From Verrucomicrobia bacterium UBA1727 (GTDB taxonomy: Bacteria; Verrucomicrobiota; Kiritimatiellia; RFP12; UBA1067), in the NCBI GenBank assembly GCA_002315875.1, contig DCIL01000052.1, positions 51,416-63,721 of the forward strand: a DNA stretch of 12,306 nt, given 5' to 3'. Under the pieces are notes generated by a model that was given only the letters and a program-made list of their open reading frames with translations, ran no database searches and was not told where the DNA came from. Position 1 is the first letter of the stretch; the number at the start of each line of letters is the position of its first letter. Both the position numbers and the translations under genes were made by a program. Below are positions 1 to 8,000 of this stretch, piece after piece.

Positions 1-1
1 C

Positions 2-127
2 GCGCTCATCATGCTCATCGGCGTCATCGCCGGCACCTTCAGCTCGGTGTTCATCGCGACTCCGATCATGTATTGGTGGTACAAGGGCAAGCGCCCCGAG
101 TTCGATGCAGAGGAAAAGCAGGCCTAA
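2..127 (+). CDS. secF: Protein-export membrane protein SecF, C-terminal end (partial)
   Basis: Only the last 41 codons and the TAA stop are in the window; the gene begins upstream. The visible peptide is a hydrophobic helix with the pattern GVIAGTFSSVFIATPIMYWW, followed by a short charged tail. SecF, or the SecF half of a SecDF fusion, typically ends with a G-x-x-x-G-T-[FY]-S-S-[IV]-F-I-A-[ST]-P helix, and the match is close. SecF works with SecD in the inner membrane to help proteins leave the SecYEG channel using the proton gradient. The stop lies 23 bases inside mnmA, so the two genes are probably co-transcribed and may be translationally coupled. A separate secF and a secDF fusion cannot be told apart from this end. 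Confidence 0.82.
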   Translation, partial: ALIMLIGVIAGTFSSVFIATPIMYWWYKGKRPEFDAEEKQA

Positions 128-1151
128 GGTTGCGGTAGGCCTTTCCGGCGGAGTCGACTCCGCGGCAGCGGCGCTCCTGCTGAAAGAGCGCGACTACGAT
201 CTCCTCGGTGTCACGATGACACTGGGGAGATCTTGCGATATACAGACACTCTCCGAAGCCCAGTCCGTAGCGCGGCAGTTGGATCTTCCCCTTGAGGTGG
301 TCGATCTTTCCGCAGCGTTTCGGGAGTATGTTACGGACTACATCCGCGCCGATTATCTTTCCGGACGCACTCCCAATCCCTGCGTTCGCTGCAATGAGTT
401 CGTGAAGTTCTCGCTTTTGCCGCGCCATGCGTTCGAGGCGCTCGGATGCGACATGTTTGCGACTGGACATTACGCGCGGCTTGAAAAGGGTGCGCTTTTG
501 CGCGGACTCGACCGCGGCAAGGATCAAAGCTATTTCCTCTACCGCGTGCGGCCTGAAATTCTCGAGCGCACGATCTTTCCCCTTGGCGAGCTTACCAAGT
601 CCGACGCACGCGAAATCGTCAGTCGCGCTGGAATCGTTTTGCCTGAGAAGGGCGAGAGCCAGGATTTTTGCGGAGGCGATGTGCGCGAGCTGCTGCCGCG
701 CGAACCTCGCGAAGGTGAGGTGGTGACGGTTGAAGGCAAGGTTATCGGACATCACCACGGCTATTGGAATTTCACGGTTGGTATGCGCAAGGGGCTCGGC
801 ATTGGCGGAGGTGTTCCGTTTTATGTCGTGCGGATTGATCCCGCGGCGAACCGAGTGATCGTGGGCACTAAATCCGCGGCCTTCGTGAGCGAATTCGCAG
901 TCACCGACCTCGTGTGGCTTGCCGATCGCGAAGAGGTTCTCGCCGCCGGCGCGGCAGGTTGCCTCACGGTCAAGGTCCGCAGCGCTGGCGAACCAAAAGG
1001 CCCGGCTGTTCTTCGCGAACCGAACACCCCCGTTCATTACTCGTCCGCCAAGGTTGTTCTTCGCGAACCGATTCATGGCGTAGCTCCAGGGCAAAGTGCG
1101 GTCTTCTATTCTGCCGATCGCGTCCTCGCCGGCGGCGTTATTGCCGTTTGA
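105..1151 (+). CDS. mnmA: tRNA-specific 2-thiouridylase MnmA
   Basis: MnmA thiolates U34 of tRNA Lys, Glu and Gln in the cytoplasm, using ATP and a sulfur relay. The 348-residue product has the N-type ATP pyrophosphatase loop SGGVDS at residues 14-19. The catalytic cysteine is C93 in TPNPCVRCN and the second active-site cysteine is C189 in ESQDFC. Their spacing of 96 nearly matches the 97 between C102 and C199 of E. coli MnmA. Other family motifs are ATGHYARL, DQSYFLYRV, TVGMRKGLGIGGG and the C-terminal beta-barrel ending FYSADRVLAGGVI. The ATG at 105 is the only start that keeps the P-loop; it lies inside secF with no clear Shine-Dalgarno sequence, which suggests coupling. The stop codon is built into the -35 box of the next promoter. 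The usual GICF motif reads QDFC here, a mild divergence. Confidence 0.95.
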   Translation: MQRKSRPKVAVGLSGGVDSAAAALLLKERDYDLLGVTMTLGRSCDIQTLSEAQSVARQLDLPLEVVDLSAAFREYVTDYIRADYLSGRTPNPCVRCNEFVKFSLLPRHAFEALGCDMFATGHYARLEKGALLRGLDRGKDQSYFLYRVRPEILERTIFPLGELTKSDAREIVSRAGIVLPEKGESQDFCGGDVRELLPREPREGEVVTVEGKVIGHHHGYWNFTVGMRKGLGIGGGVPFYVVRIDPAANRVIVGTKSAAFVSEFAVTDLVWLADREEVLAAGAAGCLTVKVRSAGEPKGPAVLREPNTPVHYSSAKVVLREPIHGVAPGQSAVFYSADRVLAGGVIAV

Positions 1152-1176
1152 CTCATTGCTTGATAAAGAGTATAAT
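1148..1176 (+). promoter_or_regulatory. Sigma70-type promoter for the lptA-topA-xer-glycosidase run
   Basis: TTGACT at 1148-1153 and TATAAT at 1171-1176 are separated by exactly 17 bases, close to the sigma70 consensus. The -35 overlaps the TGA stop of mnmA (1149-1151). Transcription would start near 1183, giving a leader of about 25 bases before the ATG at 1208. It is the only strong promoter seen before the next four genes. Confidence 0.75.
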
Positions 1177-1207
1177 TTGCGGGCAATAGGACGAACAGAA
1201 GAAGACG

Positions 1208-1648
1208 ATGTCGATATTTGGAACGCTTTTGCTGGCAGTGGCGATGACGGGGACTTCCGCGAAGATCTCGTCGGAAAACCGTTATCTGGACCGCGATAAG
1301 GGCTTTATCTATTTCTCAGGTAAGGTTCACATCGCGGATGTTAAGTATGAACTGCATTCCGATCGTGCGTATGTCTTTCCGGCAAAGGACGGTGGCGTCG
1401 AAAGAATTGTTGCGCTTGGTGATGTCGTGATGACCAATAAGGCGATTCGCGCCTACGGCGGTAAACTTTCGTATTTCGTGGAGAATGGAGTGGTGGACGT
1501 TCATGCCGCGGATGGCGGCGAAGCGCTTGTCCGCCGTGAGTCGAAGAGGAATCCGCAGGAAGCGCGGGGCCTCAAGGTGCGTTTTAATGTCAAGACCCGC
1601 GAAATCGACGTGGTGGAAAAAAGCAAGAATGAGAAGCTGAAGAAGTGA
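1208..1648 (+). CDS. lptA: LptA/OstA-like periplasmic lipopolysaccharide transport protein
   Basis: A 146-residue exported protein. Residues 1-18 form a hydrophobic segment ending in a plausible signal-peptidase site (TGTSA-KI), although it lacks the usual positive N-terminus. The mature part reads as the repeated beta-strand pattern of the OstA/LptA jelly-roll: SGKVHIADVKYELHSDRA, then VERIVALGDVVM, then GGKLSYFVENG. LptA bridges the inner and outer membranes and carries lipopolysaccharide between LptC and LptD. No earlier start is possible because an in-frame TAG lies at 1187-1189. The upstream AGAAGA is only a weak ribosome site. The stop TGA (1646-1648) sits just before the topA start. 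The C-terminus is lysine-rich. It could instead be an LptC-like or other OstA-domain protein; the family is more certain than the exact role. Confidence 0.7.
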   Translation: MSIFGTLLLAVAMTGTSAKISSENRYLDRDKGFIYFSGKVHIADVKYELHSDRAYVFPAKDGGVERIVALGDVVMTNKAIRAYGGKLSYFVENGVVDVHAADGGEALVRRESKRNPQEARGLKVRFNVKTREIDVVEKSKNEKLKK

Positions 1649-1656
1649 AGAGGAAT

Positions 1657-4149
1657 ATGGCAAGAAACCTTTTGATTGTGGAGTCGCCTGCTAAGGCAAA
1701 GACGATAGGCAAATATCTCGGAGAGGAGTTCACGGTGAAGTCCTCGGTTGGTCACATTCGCGACCTGCCGAAGGAACAGGGCTCGATCAAGATTACTGAA
1801 GTCGCTGAAAACAGCTGGACGTTTGAGCCGACCTATGTCATTTCCGAGGGCAAGGAGAAGGTCGTGTCCGATCTTCGCCGTGCGGTCAAGGATTGCGACG
1901 AAATCTATCTCGCAAGCGATCCTGACCGCGAGGGAGAGGCGATTTCCTGGCATCTCCATGAGGTGTTGAAGAGCGTTGCGGGCGTAAAGCCGTTCCATCG
2001 CGTCACCTACAACGAAATCACCAGGGTGGCGGTGCGCCGCGCGATTGCCGAGCCGCGCGAGATCGACATGCCGCTGGTGGATGCCCAGCAGGCGCGGCGC
2101 ATTCTCGATCGCATCGTCGGCTACAAGGTCTCGCCGCTTCTTTGGAAGAACATCAGCTGCGCCAACAACCGTTCGCTTTCCGCCGGACGCGTCCAGTCGG
2201 TCGCGCTTCGTCTGCTCGTCGAGCGTCAGCGCGAGATCGATGCTTTCGTCCCCGAGTGCTATTATCTCATGGGCGTCGAGGCGAAGAAGCCGGGTGACAG
2301 CCAGAGCTTCATTGCCAAGCTTGCGCGCCTTGATGGCAAGAAGCCGGAGATCAAGGACAAGGAGACAGCCAACGGCATCATCATCGACCTCGCTGACTCC
2401 CGGCTCGAGGTGAAGGATGTCAAGGCGCAACCCAAGACACGCCATGCGATGCCTCCGTTCACGACGTCCACCTTGCAGCAGGCGGCATCGTCAGTGCTCG
2501 GCTTCTCCCCGGGCAAGACGATGAAGATTGCTCAGGCGCTCTACGAGCAGGGCCGCATCACCTACATGCGTACGGACTCGGTCAACGTCTCGGATCAGGC
2601 GCGCGAGGCCGCGAAGGACTTCATTGTAAAATATTGCGGCAGCGAATACTATCCGGAGAAGCCGAACTTCTACAAGTCCAAGGAAGACGCGCAGGGTGCG
2701 CACGAGGCGATTCGTCCCACCGACATCGAGTTGAGCCCCAAGCGCGCAACCGGACAGCTCGAGGCAGCCGAGCTTAAGCTTTATGATCTTATCTGGCGCC
2801 GGTTCCTGGCGAGTCAGATGGCGGACGCGAAGACCACGGTCCGCACGCTTTCGATTGCCGCGACGAAACCGGGGATCGTCCACGATTATCTCTTCACGGC
2901 CTCCGCCACCATCATCGATTTCGAGGGCTTCCTCAAGATCATGAAGCTCTCGCTCAAGAAGAAGACGAAGGACGGAGAGGACGATGAGGATACGGACGAG
3001 GTGGCGTATCTGCCCGAGGTGAAGCCCGGAGATGCGCTCGAGGCGCTGCGTTGGCTTTCGGACGAGAAGAAGACCAAGGGTCCGACTCATTATTCCGAGG
3101 CCTCGCTCATCAAGGCGCTTGAAGAGAACGGCGTCGGCCGTCCTTCGACCTACGCCCAGACCATCGAGACGCTCAAGGCGCGTGAATACGCCAAGACCGA
3201 GAAGAAGAAACTCGTGCCGCTCGAGCGCGGCATCCTCGTCTGCGATTGGCTCGTTAAGAAGCTCGACTCGCTCTTCAGTGTCGGCTATACCGCGCAGATG
3301 GAAGCTGAGCTCGACAAGGTCGCCGAGCACGGCGAGCCGATGAACAGAATGCTCTCCGACTTCTATTCGAAGTTTATCAAGGATATCGCCGATTGCGCTT
3401 CGCCGGCGCCTGATCGTTCGAAATTCGAGGTGGTCTTCTCGTTGCTTTCCGAGGTTCGCGAATGGAAGGAGCCGGTCACGAAGGGTAAGCGCACCTACGA
3501 CGACAAGGCGTTTTATGAAAGCTGCCATGAACAGTTCGAGAACGGTGCGCGCCAGATGTCCTCGCGCCAGTTCGAGTTCCTGGTGCGGATGGTCATTTCC
3601 TACGAGAACCAGATCGCGGATGCCATGATGCGGCTTAAGGAGGCGGGGATCGGCGCGGGATCGACGACAGTTGTGAAGGCCGATGCGGAACTGGTGAAAT
3701 TCAGCTTCTCGGTTATGGATCGACTGAAAGGACTGGACGAGAATCCGTTCCTCAAGTCCCTTAAGGATCAGTGGCTCAAGGAAAAGCCGCTCTCCGTAAA
3801 ACAGCTCGGCATCCTCGCCAAGGCGCTATGCGAATCCTGCGGAGAACTGCCGGACTGCGATGAGATTCGTGCGCGACTTTCCTCGTGCGTTCCCGGCGGC
3901 TTCACGCTTCAAACGGAAGATCCCGAAATCGAGGCCCTGCTCAAGGTTTTCGAAGGGTTCACCGACTGGCGTCCGTCCGCCAAACGCGGCAAGCGCGTCT
4001 ATGACGACCGCGGATTCTACAATTCGCTAAAGGATCAGTTCGCTCGTCGCCATTCGCTTTCGCCTCGTCAGGTTGCAGCGTTGAAGCGACTCATTGATGT
4101 CTATAAGGAAAAACTTCCGAAGTTAGATGACGACTCTGGTGCCAAATAA
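1657..4149 (+). CDS. topA: DNA topoisomerase I (type IA) with an unusual repeated C-terminus
   Basis: TopA relaxes negative supercoils by cutting one strand through a 5'-phosphotyrosine link. From the ATG at 1657 the protein has 830 residues. The TOPRIM domain has E9 in VESPAKAKTI and D88/D90/E92 in DPDREGE. The active-site tyrosine is Y303 in ITYMRTDS. Other family motifs are SVGHIRDLPK, LSAGRVQSVALR, GAHEAIRPTD and GVGRPSTYAQTI. E9 matches E. coli numbering, which favours this start; a GTG at 1645 would add four residues. AGAGGA lies just upstream. After the core (about residue 585) there are no CxxC zinc ribbons. Instead three related units appear near 590-654, 679-732 and 757-820, described separately. 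A short Lys/Asp/Glu-rich insert lies near residues 430-450. It overlaps the next gene by 23 bases. Confidence 0.96.
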   Translation: MARNLLIVESPAKAKTIGKYLGEEFTVKSSVGHIRDLPKEQGSIKITEVAENSWTFEPTYVISEGKEKVVSDLRRAVKDCDEIYLASDPDREGEAISWHLHEVLKSVAGVKPFHRVTYNEITRVAVRRAIAEPREIDMPLVDAQQARRILDRIVGYKVSPLLWKNISCANNRSLSAGRVQSVALRLLVERQREIDAFVPECYYLMGVEAKKPGDSQSFIAKLARLDGKKPEIKDKETANGIIIDLADSRLEVKDVKAQPKTRHAMPPFTTSTLQQAASSVLGFSPGKTMKIAQALYEQGRITYMRTDSVNVSDQAREAAKDFIVKYCGSEYYPEKPNFYKSKEDAQGAHEAIRPTDIELSPKRATGQLEAAELKLYDLIWRRFLASQMADAKTTVRTLSIAATKPGIVHDYLFTASATIIDFEGFLKIMKLSLKKKTKDGEDDEDTDEVAYLPEVKPGDALEALRWLSDEKKTKGPTHYSEASLIKALEENGVGRPSTYAQTIETLKAREYAKTEKKKLVPLERGILVCDWLVKKLDSLFSVGYTAQMEAELDKVAEHGEPMNRMLSDFYSKFIKDIADCASPAPDRSKFEVVFSLLSEVREWKEPVTKGKRTYDDKAFYESCHEQFENGARQMSSRQFEFLVRMVISYENQIADAMMRLKEAGIGAGSTTVVKADAELVKFSFSVMDRLKGLDENPFLKSLKDQWLKEKPLSVKQLGILAKALCESCGELPDCDEIRARLSSCVPGGFTLQTEDPEIEALLKVFEGFTDWRPSAKRGKRVYDDRGFYNSLKDQFARRHSLSPRQVAALKRLIDVYKEKLPKLDDDSGAK
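3424..4116 (+). repeat. Three degenerate protein repeats in the TopA C-terminus
   Basis: Three units of about 55-65 residues share one pattern: a hydrophobic helix, then F-x-x-S-x-x-[DE]-Q-[FW], then [LM]-S-x-[RK]-Q followed by a helix. Unit A is at 3424-3618 (W603, GKR 610-612, YDD 614-616, FY 619-620, QF 626-627, SSRQ 635-638). Unit B, the most diverged, is at 3691-3852 (F698, SLKDQW, LSVKQ 712-716). Unit C is at 3925-4116 (W771, GKR 778-780, YDD 782-784, FY 787-788, SLKDQF, LSPRQ 801-805). Units A and C share the W-x-P-x(n)-GKR-x-YDD-x-x-FY lead-in; B has lost it. I infer a DNA-contacting role because the units occupy the place of the usual zinc ribbons. Confidence 0.75.
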
Positions 4150-5038
4150 GTACGCCGCGGTCGATACGCATATCGCCTCGTTTCTCCGCTACCTCGTGGC
4201 CGAGCGCAATGCGTCCGCCAACACGCGCGAAGGGTATCTTCTTGACCTCACCCAGTTCGTCACCTGTTGTTGGGGCGGGGATCGCGAACCACCATATGAT
4301 TGGACTTCGGTATCGGAAATCCATGCCCGCACCTACATCGGCGGACTTGCTCGTGACGGTGCGGCGCCTACGACCGTGCGCCGCAAAATCGCCTCCTGCC
4401 GGGCTTTCTTCAGGTTTCTCCAGCGCTCGGAAGTCGTTACCGACGATCCGTTCCAGATGCTGAGGGGGCCTCGCCTCGCCCGCTCCCTTCCGAAGGTGCT
4501 GTCCGTCGAAGATGTGAAACGCTTTCTCGCCGCGCCGGAACGCGATTTCCGCGCCGGAATCATAACCCGCGATGAATATCTTCGCGATCGCGCCTTCTTT
4601 GAATTCCTTTATTCGACCGGCGCACGTATCTCCGAGGCCACCGGAATCAAATGGACGTCGATTGATCTTGTGCGCGGTACGGCACGTGTCCTGGGCAAGG
4701 GTTCCAAGGAACGACTCGTCATTCTCGGCGAACCCGCACGTAAGGCGATGCTTGAATACCGCGAGGTCGCGCCCGTAGCCGAGGCCGTGTTTTCGTTCTC
4801 GCCGCGGCATGCTCAGCGTCGGATGAAGCATTACCTCGTATCCGCTCAATTGCCCATTGACCTTACGCCGCACAAGCTGCGCCATAGTTTCGCCACGCAT
4901 CTGCTCGACGCTGGAGCCGACTTGCGGAGCGTCCAGGAGATGCTCGGACACTCCTCGCTCACCACAACCCAGATTTACACTCACGTTTCGGTCGAACGAC
5001 TCAAGGACACGATTGCGCTTTCACATCCAAGAAAATAA
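4127..5038 (+). CDS. xerC: Tyrosine recombinase of the XerC/XerD type
   Basis: A 303-residue site-specific recombinase with the length and two-domain layout of XerC/XerD. These proteins resolve chromosome dimers at dif together with FtsK. The N-terminal SAM-like DNA-binding domain spans about residues 10-100 (TREGYLLDLTQF, TTVRRKIASCRAFFRFL). All six catalytic residues are present: R167 (GARISE), K191 (GKGSKER), H249 and R252 (HKLRHSFATH), H275 (LGHSSL) and Y284 (TTTQIYTH). The R-to-K spacing of 24 and H-to-Y spacing of 9 equal those of E. coli XerD. It starts inside topA (23-base overlap) without a clear ribosome site, so translation is probably coupled. The C-terminus (SHPRK) is Xer-like. 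XerC and XerD cannot be separated by eye. Its housekeeping neighbours argue against a phage or integron integrase. Confidence 0.9.
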   Translation: MTTLVPNKYAAVDTHIASFLRYLVAERNASANTREGYLLDLTQFVTCCWGGDREPPYDWTSVSEIHARTYIGGLARDGAAPTTVRRKIASCRAFFRFLQRSEVVTDDPFQMLRGPRLARSLPKVLSVEDVKRFLAAPERDFRAGIITRDEYLRDRAFFEFLYSTGARISEATGIKWTSIDLVRGTARVLGKGSKERLVILGEPARKAMLEYREVAPVAEAVFSFSPRHAQRRMKHYLVSAQLPIDLTPHKLRHSFATHLLDAGADLRSVQEMLGHSSLTTTQIYTHVSVERLKDTIALSHPRK

Positions 5039-5042
5039 GGTC

Positions 5043-8000
5043 ATGAATAAACTACTCATATTGGCGCTTGCCGCCTTTGCAATTCCCGCCTTCGCCGCGG
5101 AGATTCCCCTCAATCCGACTAATGTTTCGGTCAAATGCGAAGGCAAGGTCACCTCGCTCGTGAAAAACGGAGCGAAATGGTCCGGCGGCGGTGTGGAGAT
5201 CGAATTTGCCGCGGACGGTGCAATCCATCTCGCTGCGCCTCAGGTGGCGGTCTCGACGATCGACATTATGTACGATCTTTCTTACGCCTATGACGAGCGC
5301 GTGCGCATCTATCGCGATGCCTGGGAGCGCACCTACGGCGATGCCGGATGGTATCCGGTCAATTCGTGGAATCGTGACAGCCCGTGGTACATGCTCGTCA
5401 ATCACGATGGAGTTACGGACGGCATCGGTGTCGCGGTGCAGCCCAACGCCTTCGCCGCGTGGCGCGGGCGCAAGACGGGTACGCGCCTTCATCTTGACGT
5501 GCGTGCCGGTGCGGACGGCGTGCGGCTCGGTTCGCGCCGTCTTGAGCTCTGCCGCGTCGTGACGCGCAAGGGCGAGAAGGGTGAGAGCGCCTACGCCGCC
5601 GCGCGCGCCTTCGCGAAGATGATGTGTCCCAAGCCGCGCCTTCCCAAGGAGCCGGTCTACGGCTATAACGACTGGTATTGCGCCTACGGCAAGAACACCG
5701 CCACGAACTTCCTGGCCGATGCCGCCTATGTTTCGGAGTGTGCCAAGGGACTCAAGGTGCGGCCGTATGTGGTCATGGACGACGGCTGGCAGTTGATGAA
5801 TCCCGAGGCGTGCGCCAAGAAGGACGGACGCGGCGATTCGGGTCGCGGTCCGTGGAATGAGTCCTCGCCCCAGTTCGGCATGCCGATGAAGGACTTCACC
5901 GCCGCCATCGCCGCGCTCGGCGCCAAGCCGGGTCTCTGGTATCGTCCGTTCCGCGCCTGGGACGACACTCCGGACGATCAGCGTCTCATCGGCGAGCGGA
6001 GGTTCTTCGATCCGTCTCTGCCCGAGATGGACGCGCGCATCCGGTCCGACATCGGACGCTTCCGCAGCTGGGGTATGAAGCTTGTGAAGATCGACTACAT
6101 CGCCCATGATCTCGTTCAGGACTGGGGCATGTCGATGCACGATACGCCGCTCACCCATCCCAGGAAGTGGCGCCGCACCGATCGCACCGCGGCGGAAGTC
6201 ATTCGCTCGCTCTACGCGGCGATGCGCGAGGCGGCGGGGGACGATATGGTGATCATCGGCTGCAATGCGTTCAACCATTTCGCCGCGGGACTCTTCGAGC
6301 TCCAGCGTACGGGCGATGATACGAGCGGGCGCGAATGGTCCCGCACCGAACGCATGGGCGTCAACACGCTCGCCATGCGCAAGCATCAGGACGGCATCTT
6401 CTTCTCGGTCGATGCCGACTGCGCTGGACTCGTCCGCCGCGGCAGCGTCGACTGGGCCAAGAACCGTCAGTGGATCGATCTGCTCGGCCGCAGTGGCACC
6501 GCCGTCTTCATCTCCTGGTTCCGCGATCTCGCCGATGATGAAGTTAGGCGCACGATTGCTGCGGCGTTCCGTCGCTCCGCGAGCGGTGCAGAAGTGGCGG
6601 AGCCGCTCGACTGGACCGACACCCGCACTCCGAAGGTGTGGAAGTTCAATGGCATCGAGAAGACCTACGATTGGACCGCCAACGGTGGTGACCTCGATCC
6701 GCTCGCTTCACTGCTGCCCAAACCCGTGAAGGTCGAACGTCTGTCCGGCAGCTTCGATGCGATTCAACTCAATAAGAAGAATCCTCCGATTACGGTCAGA
6801 ACTGCCGCGGTCGCCGGCACCGACTCTCCCGAGGCGTATGTCCTCGAGGTTTCCCAGGACTCCATCGCCATCACCGCGCCTTCCGCCCGCGGCGAACACT
6901 GGGCGCGCGTGACGCTGCGCGAACTTGCGGCTCTTGCCGGCGGCGACATTCCGTGCTGCCGCATCACCGACTATCCTTCGCTCAAGTGGCGCGGCTATAT
7001 GAACGACTGTGGACGCAACTTCCTCGATCTGGACGGCGTCAAGGCGATCATCGATGAGATGGAACGCGTCAAGATGAACCTCTTCCACTGGCATCTCACC
7101 GAATACCACGGTTGGCGCCTCGAGTCCAAGAAGTATCCTCAGCTTCAGCGCCGCGAAGCGTTCCGCCGGCAGATCGGCAAGTACTACACTCAGGACGAGT
7201 TCCGAGAGATCGTCCGCTACGCCGCCGAGCGCGGCATCACCGTCATGCCCGAGCTGGATGTGCCCGGACACTCCCTCGCATTGCGTGTCGGACTCGGCCT
7301 CCAGTCGATGTCAGATTCGAAGATGCGCGGTATCGTGGCCGAGCTTTTCGAAGAACTCTGTTCGCTTGTGCCTGCCGAAGAGATGCCGTTCATTCATCTG
7401 GGAACGGACGAAGCGCGTCAGCGCGACGAGTATTGTCCCGACGAATACGTCTCGCATTGGGCGCGTACCGTCAACCGGTGCGGACGCAAGGCGGTCGTCT
7501 GGGCGCCGGGCATCCGCCTCGACAAGGATATCGATGTCGTCGATATGGCCTGGTTCGACAATGAAATCACCAACTCCGCGAACGCCTTCTTTGATTCTGC
7601 GCGCATGTACAACGGTTCGTGGGCTCCGATCCAGGTTTCGGTCAAGGCGCTCTTTACCAAGGCCTGCCGCTGGAACGTCGACCAGAAGCGCAATCTCGGC
7701 GCCATCACCTGCACCTGGCACGATGACAATGTCGGCGAGGATACCCAGAAACTCTTCCGTGACTGCATGGTGATGCCGTCTATCGCGGCGTTTGGCGACA
7801 ACTACTGGTCGGGACGCAGCGAGGATCGTCCCGAACTTGCGAATATGAGTCATTTCTCCCTGCCCGAGCGCGGCAGCCGTGAGTACAAACAGCTCGTCGA
7901 GTTCGAAAACCGCCTTGCGCTTCACCGCGACTATACGTTGCGCGGCGTTCCGTATCCGTTCCCGTTCGTAAAGCGCACCGGCATGAACTGGAAGGTCGAG

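Noticed and set aside
1645..1656. GTG start for topA
   Set aside because: Possible, but the ATG at 1657 gives the usual M-A-[RK]-N-L start and puts the catalytic Glu at position 9 as in E. coli.
4127..5038. Integrase of a mobile element
   Set aside because: Length, catalytic spacing and C-terminus fit XerC/XerD, and it is embedded in a housekeeping run. No duplicated attachment site or other mobile genes are seen, including at the tRNA 3' end within this window.
4857..5042. N-terminal extension of the glycosidase gene by 62 codons
   Set aside because: It lies within the xer gene in another frame, and a clean signal peptide begins at the ATG at 5043.
5052..6386. Long minus-strand open frame (444 codons) opposite the GH-D domain
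   Set aside because: Antisense to a clear signal peptide and glycosidase domain, with low-complexity Arg/Ala/His-rich residues. The similar frames at 66-1094, 2491-3528 and 7311-8420 were rejected for the same reason.
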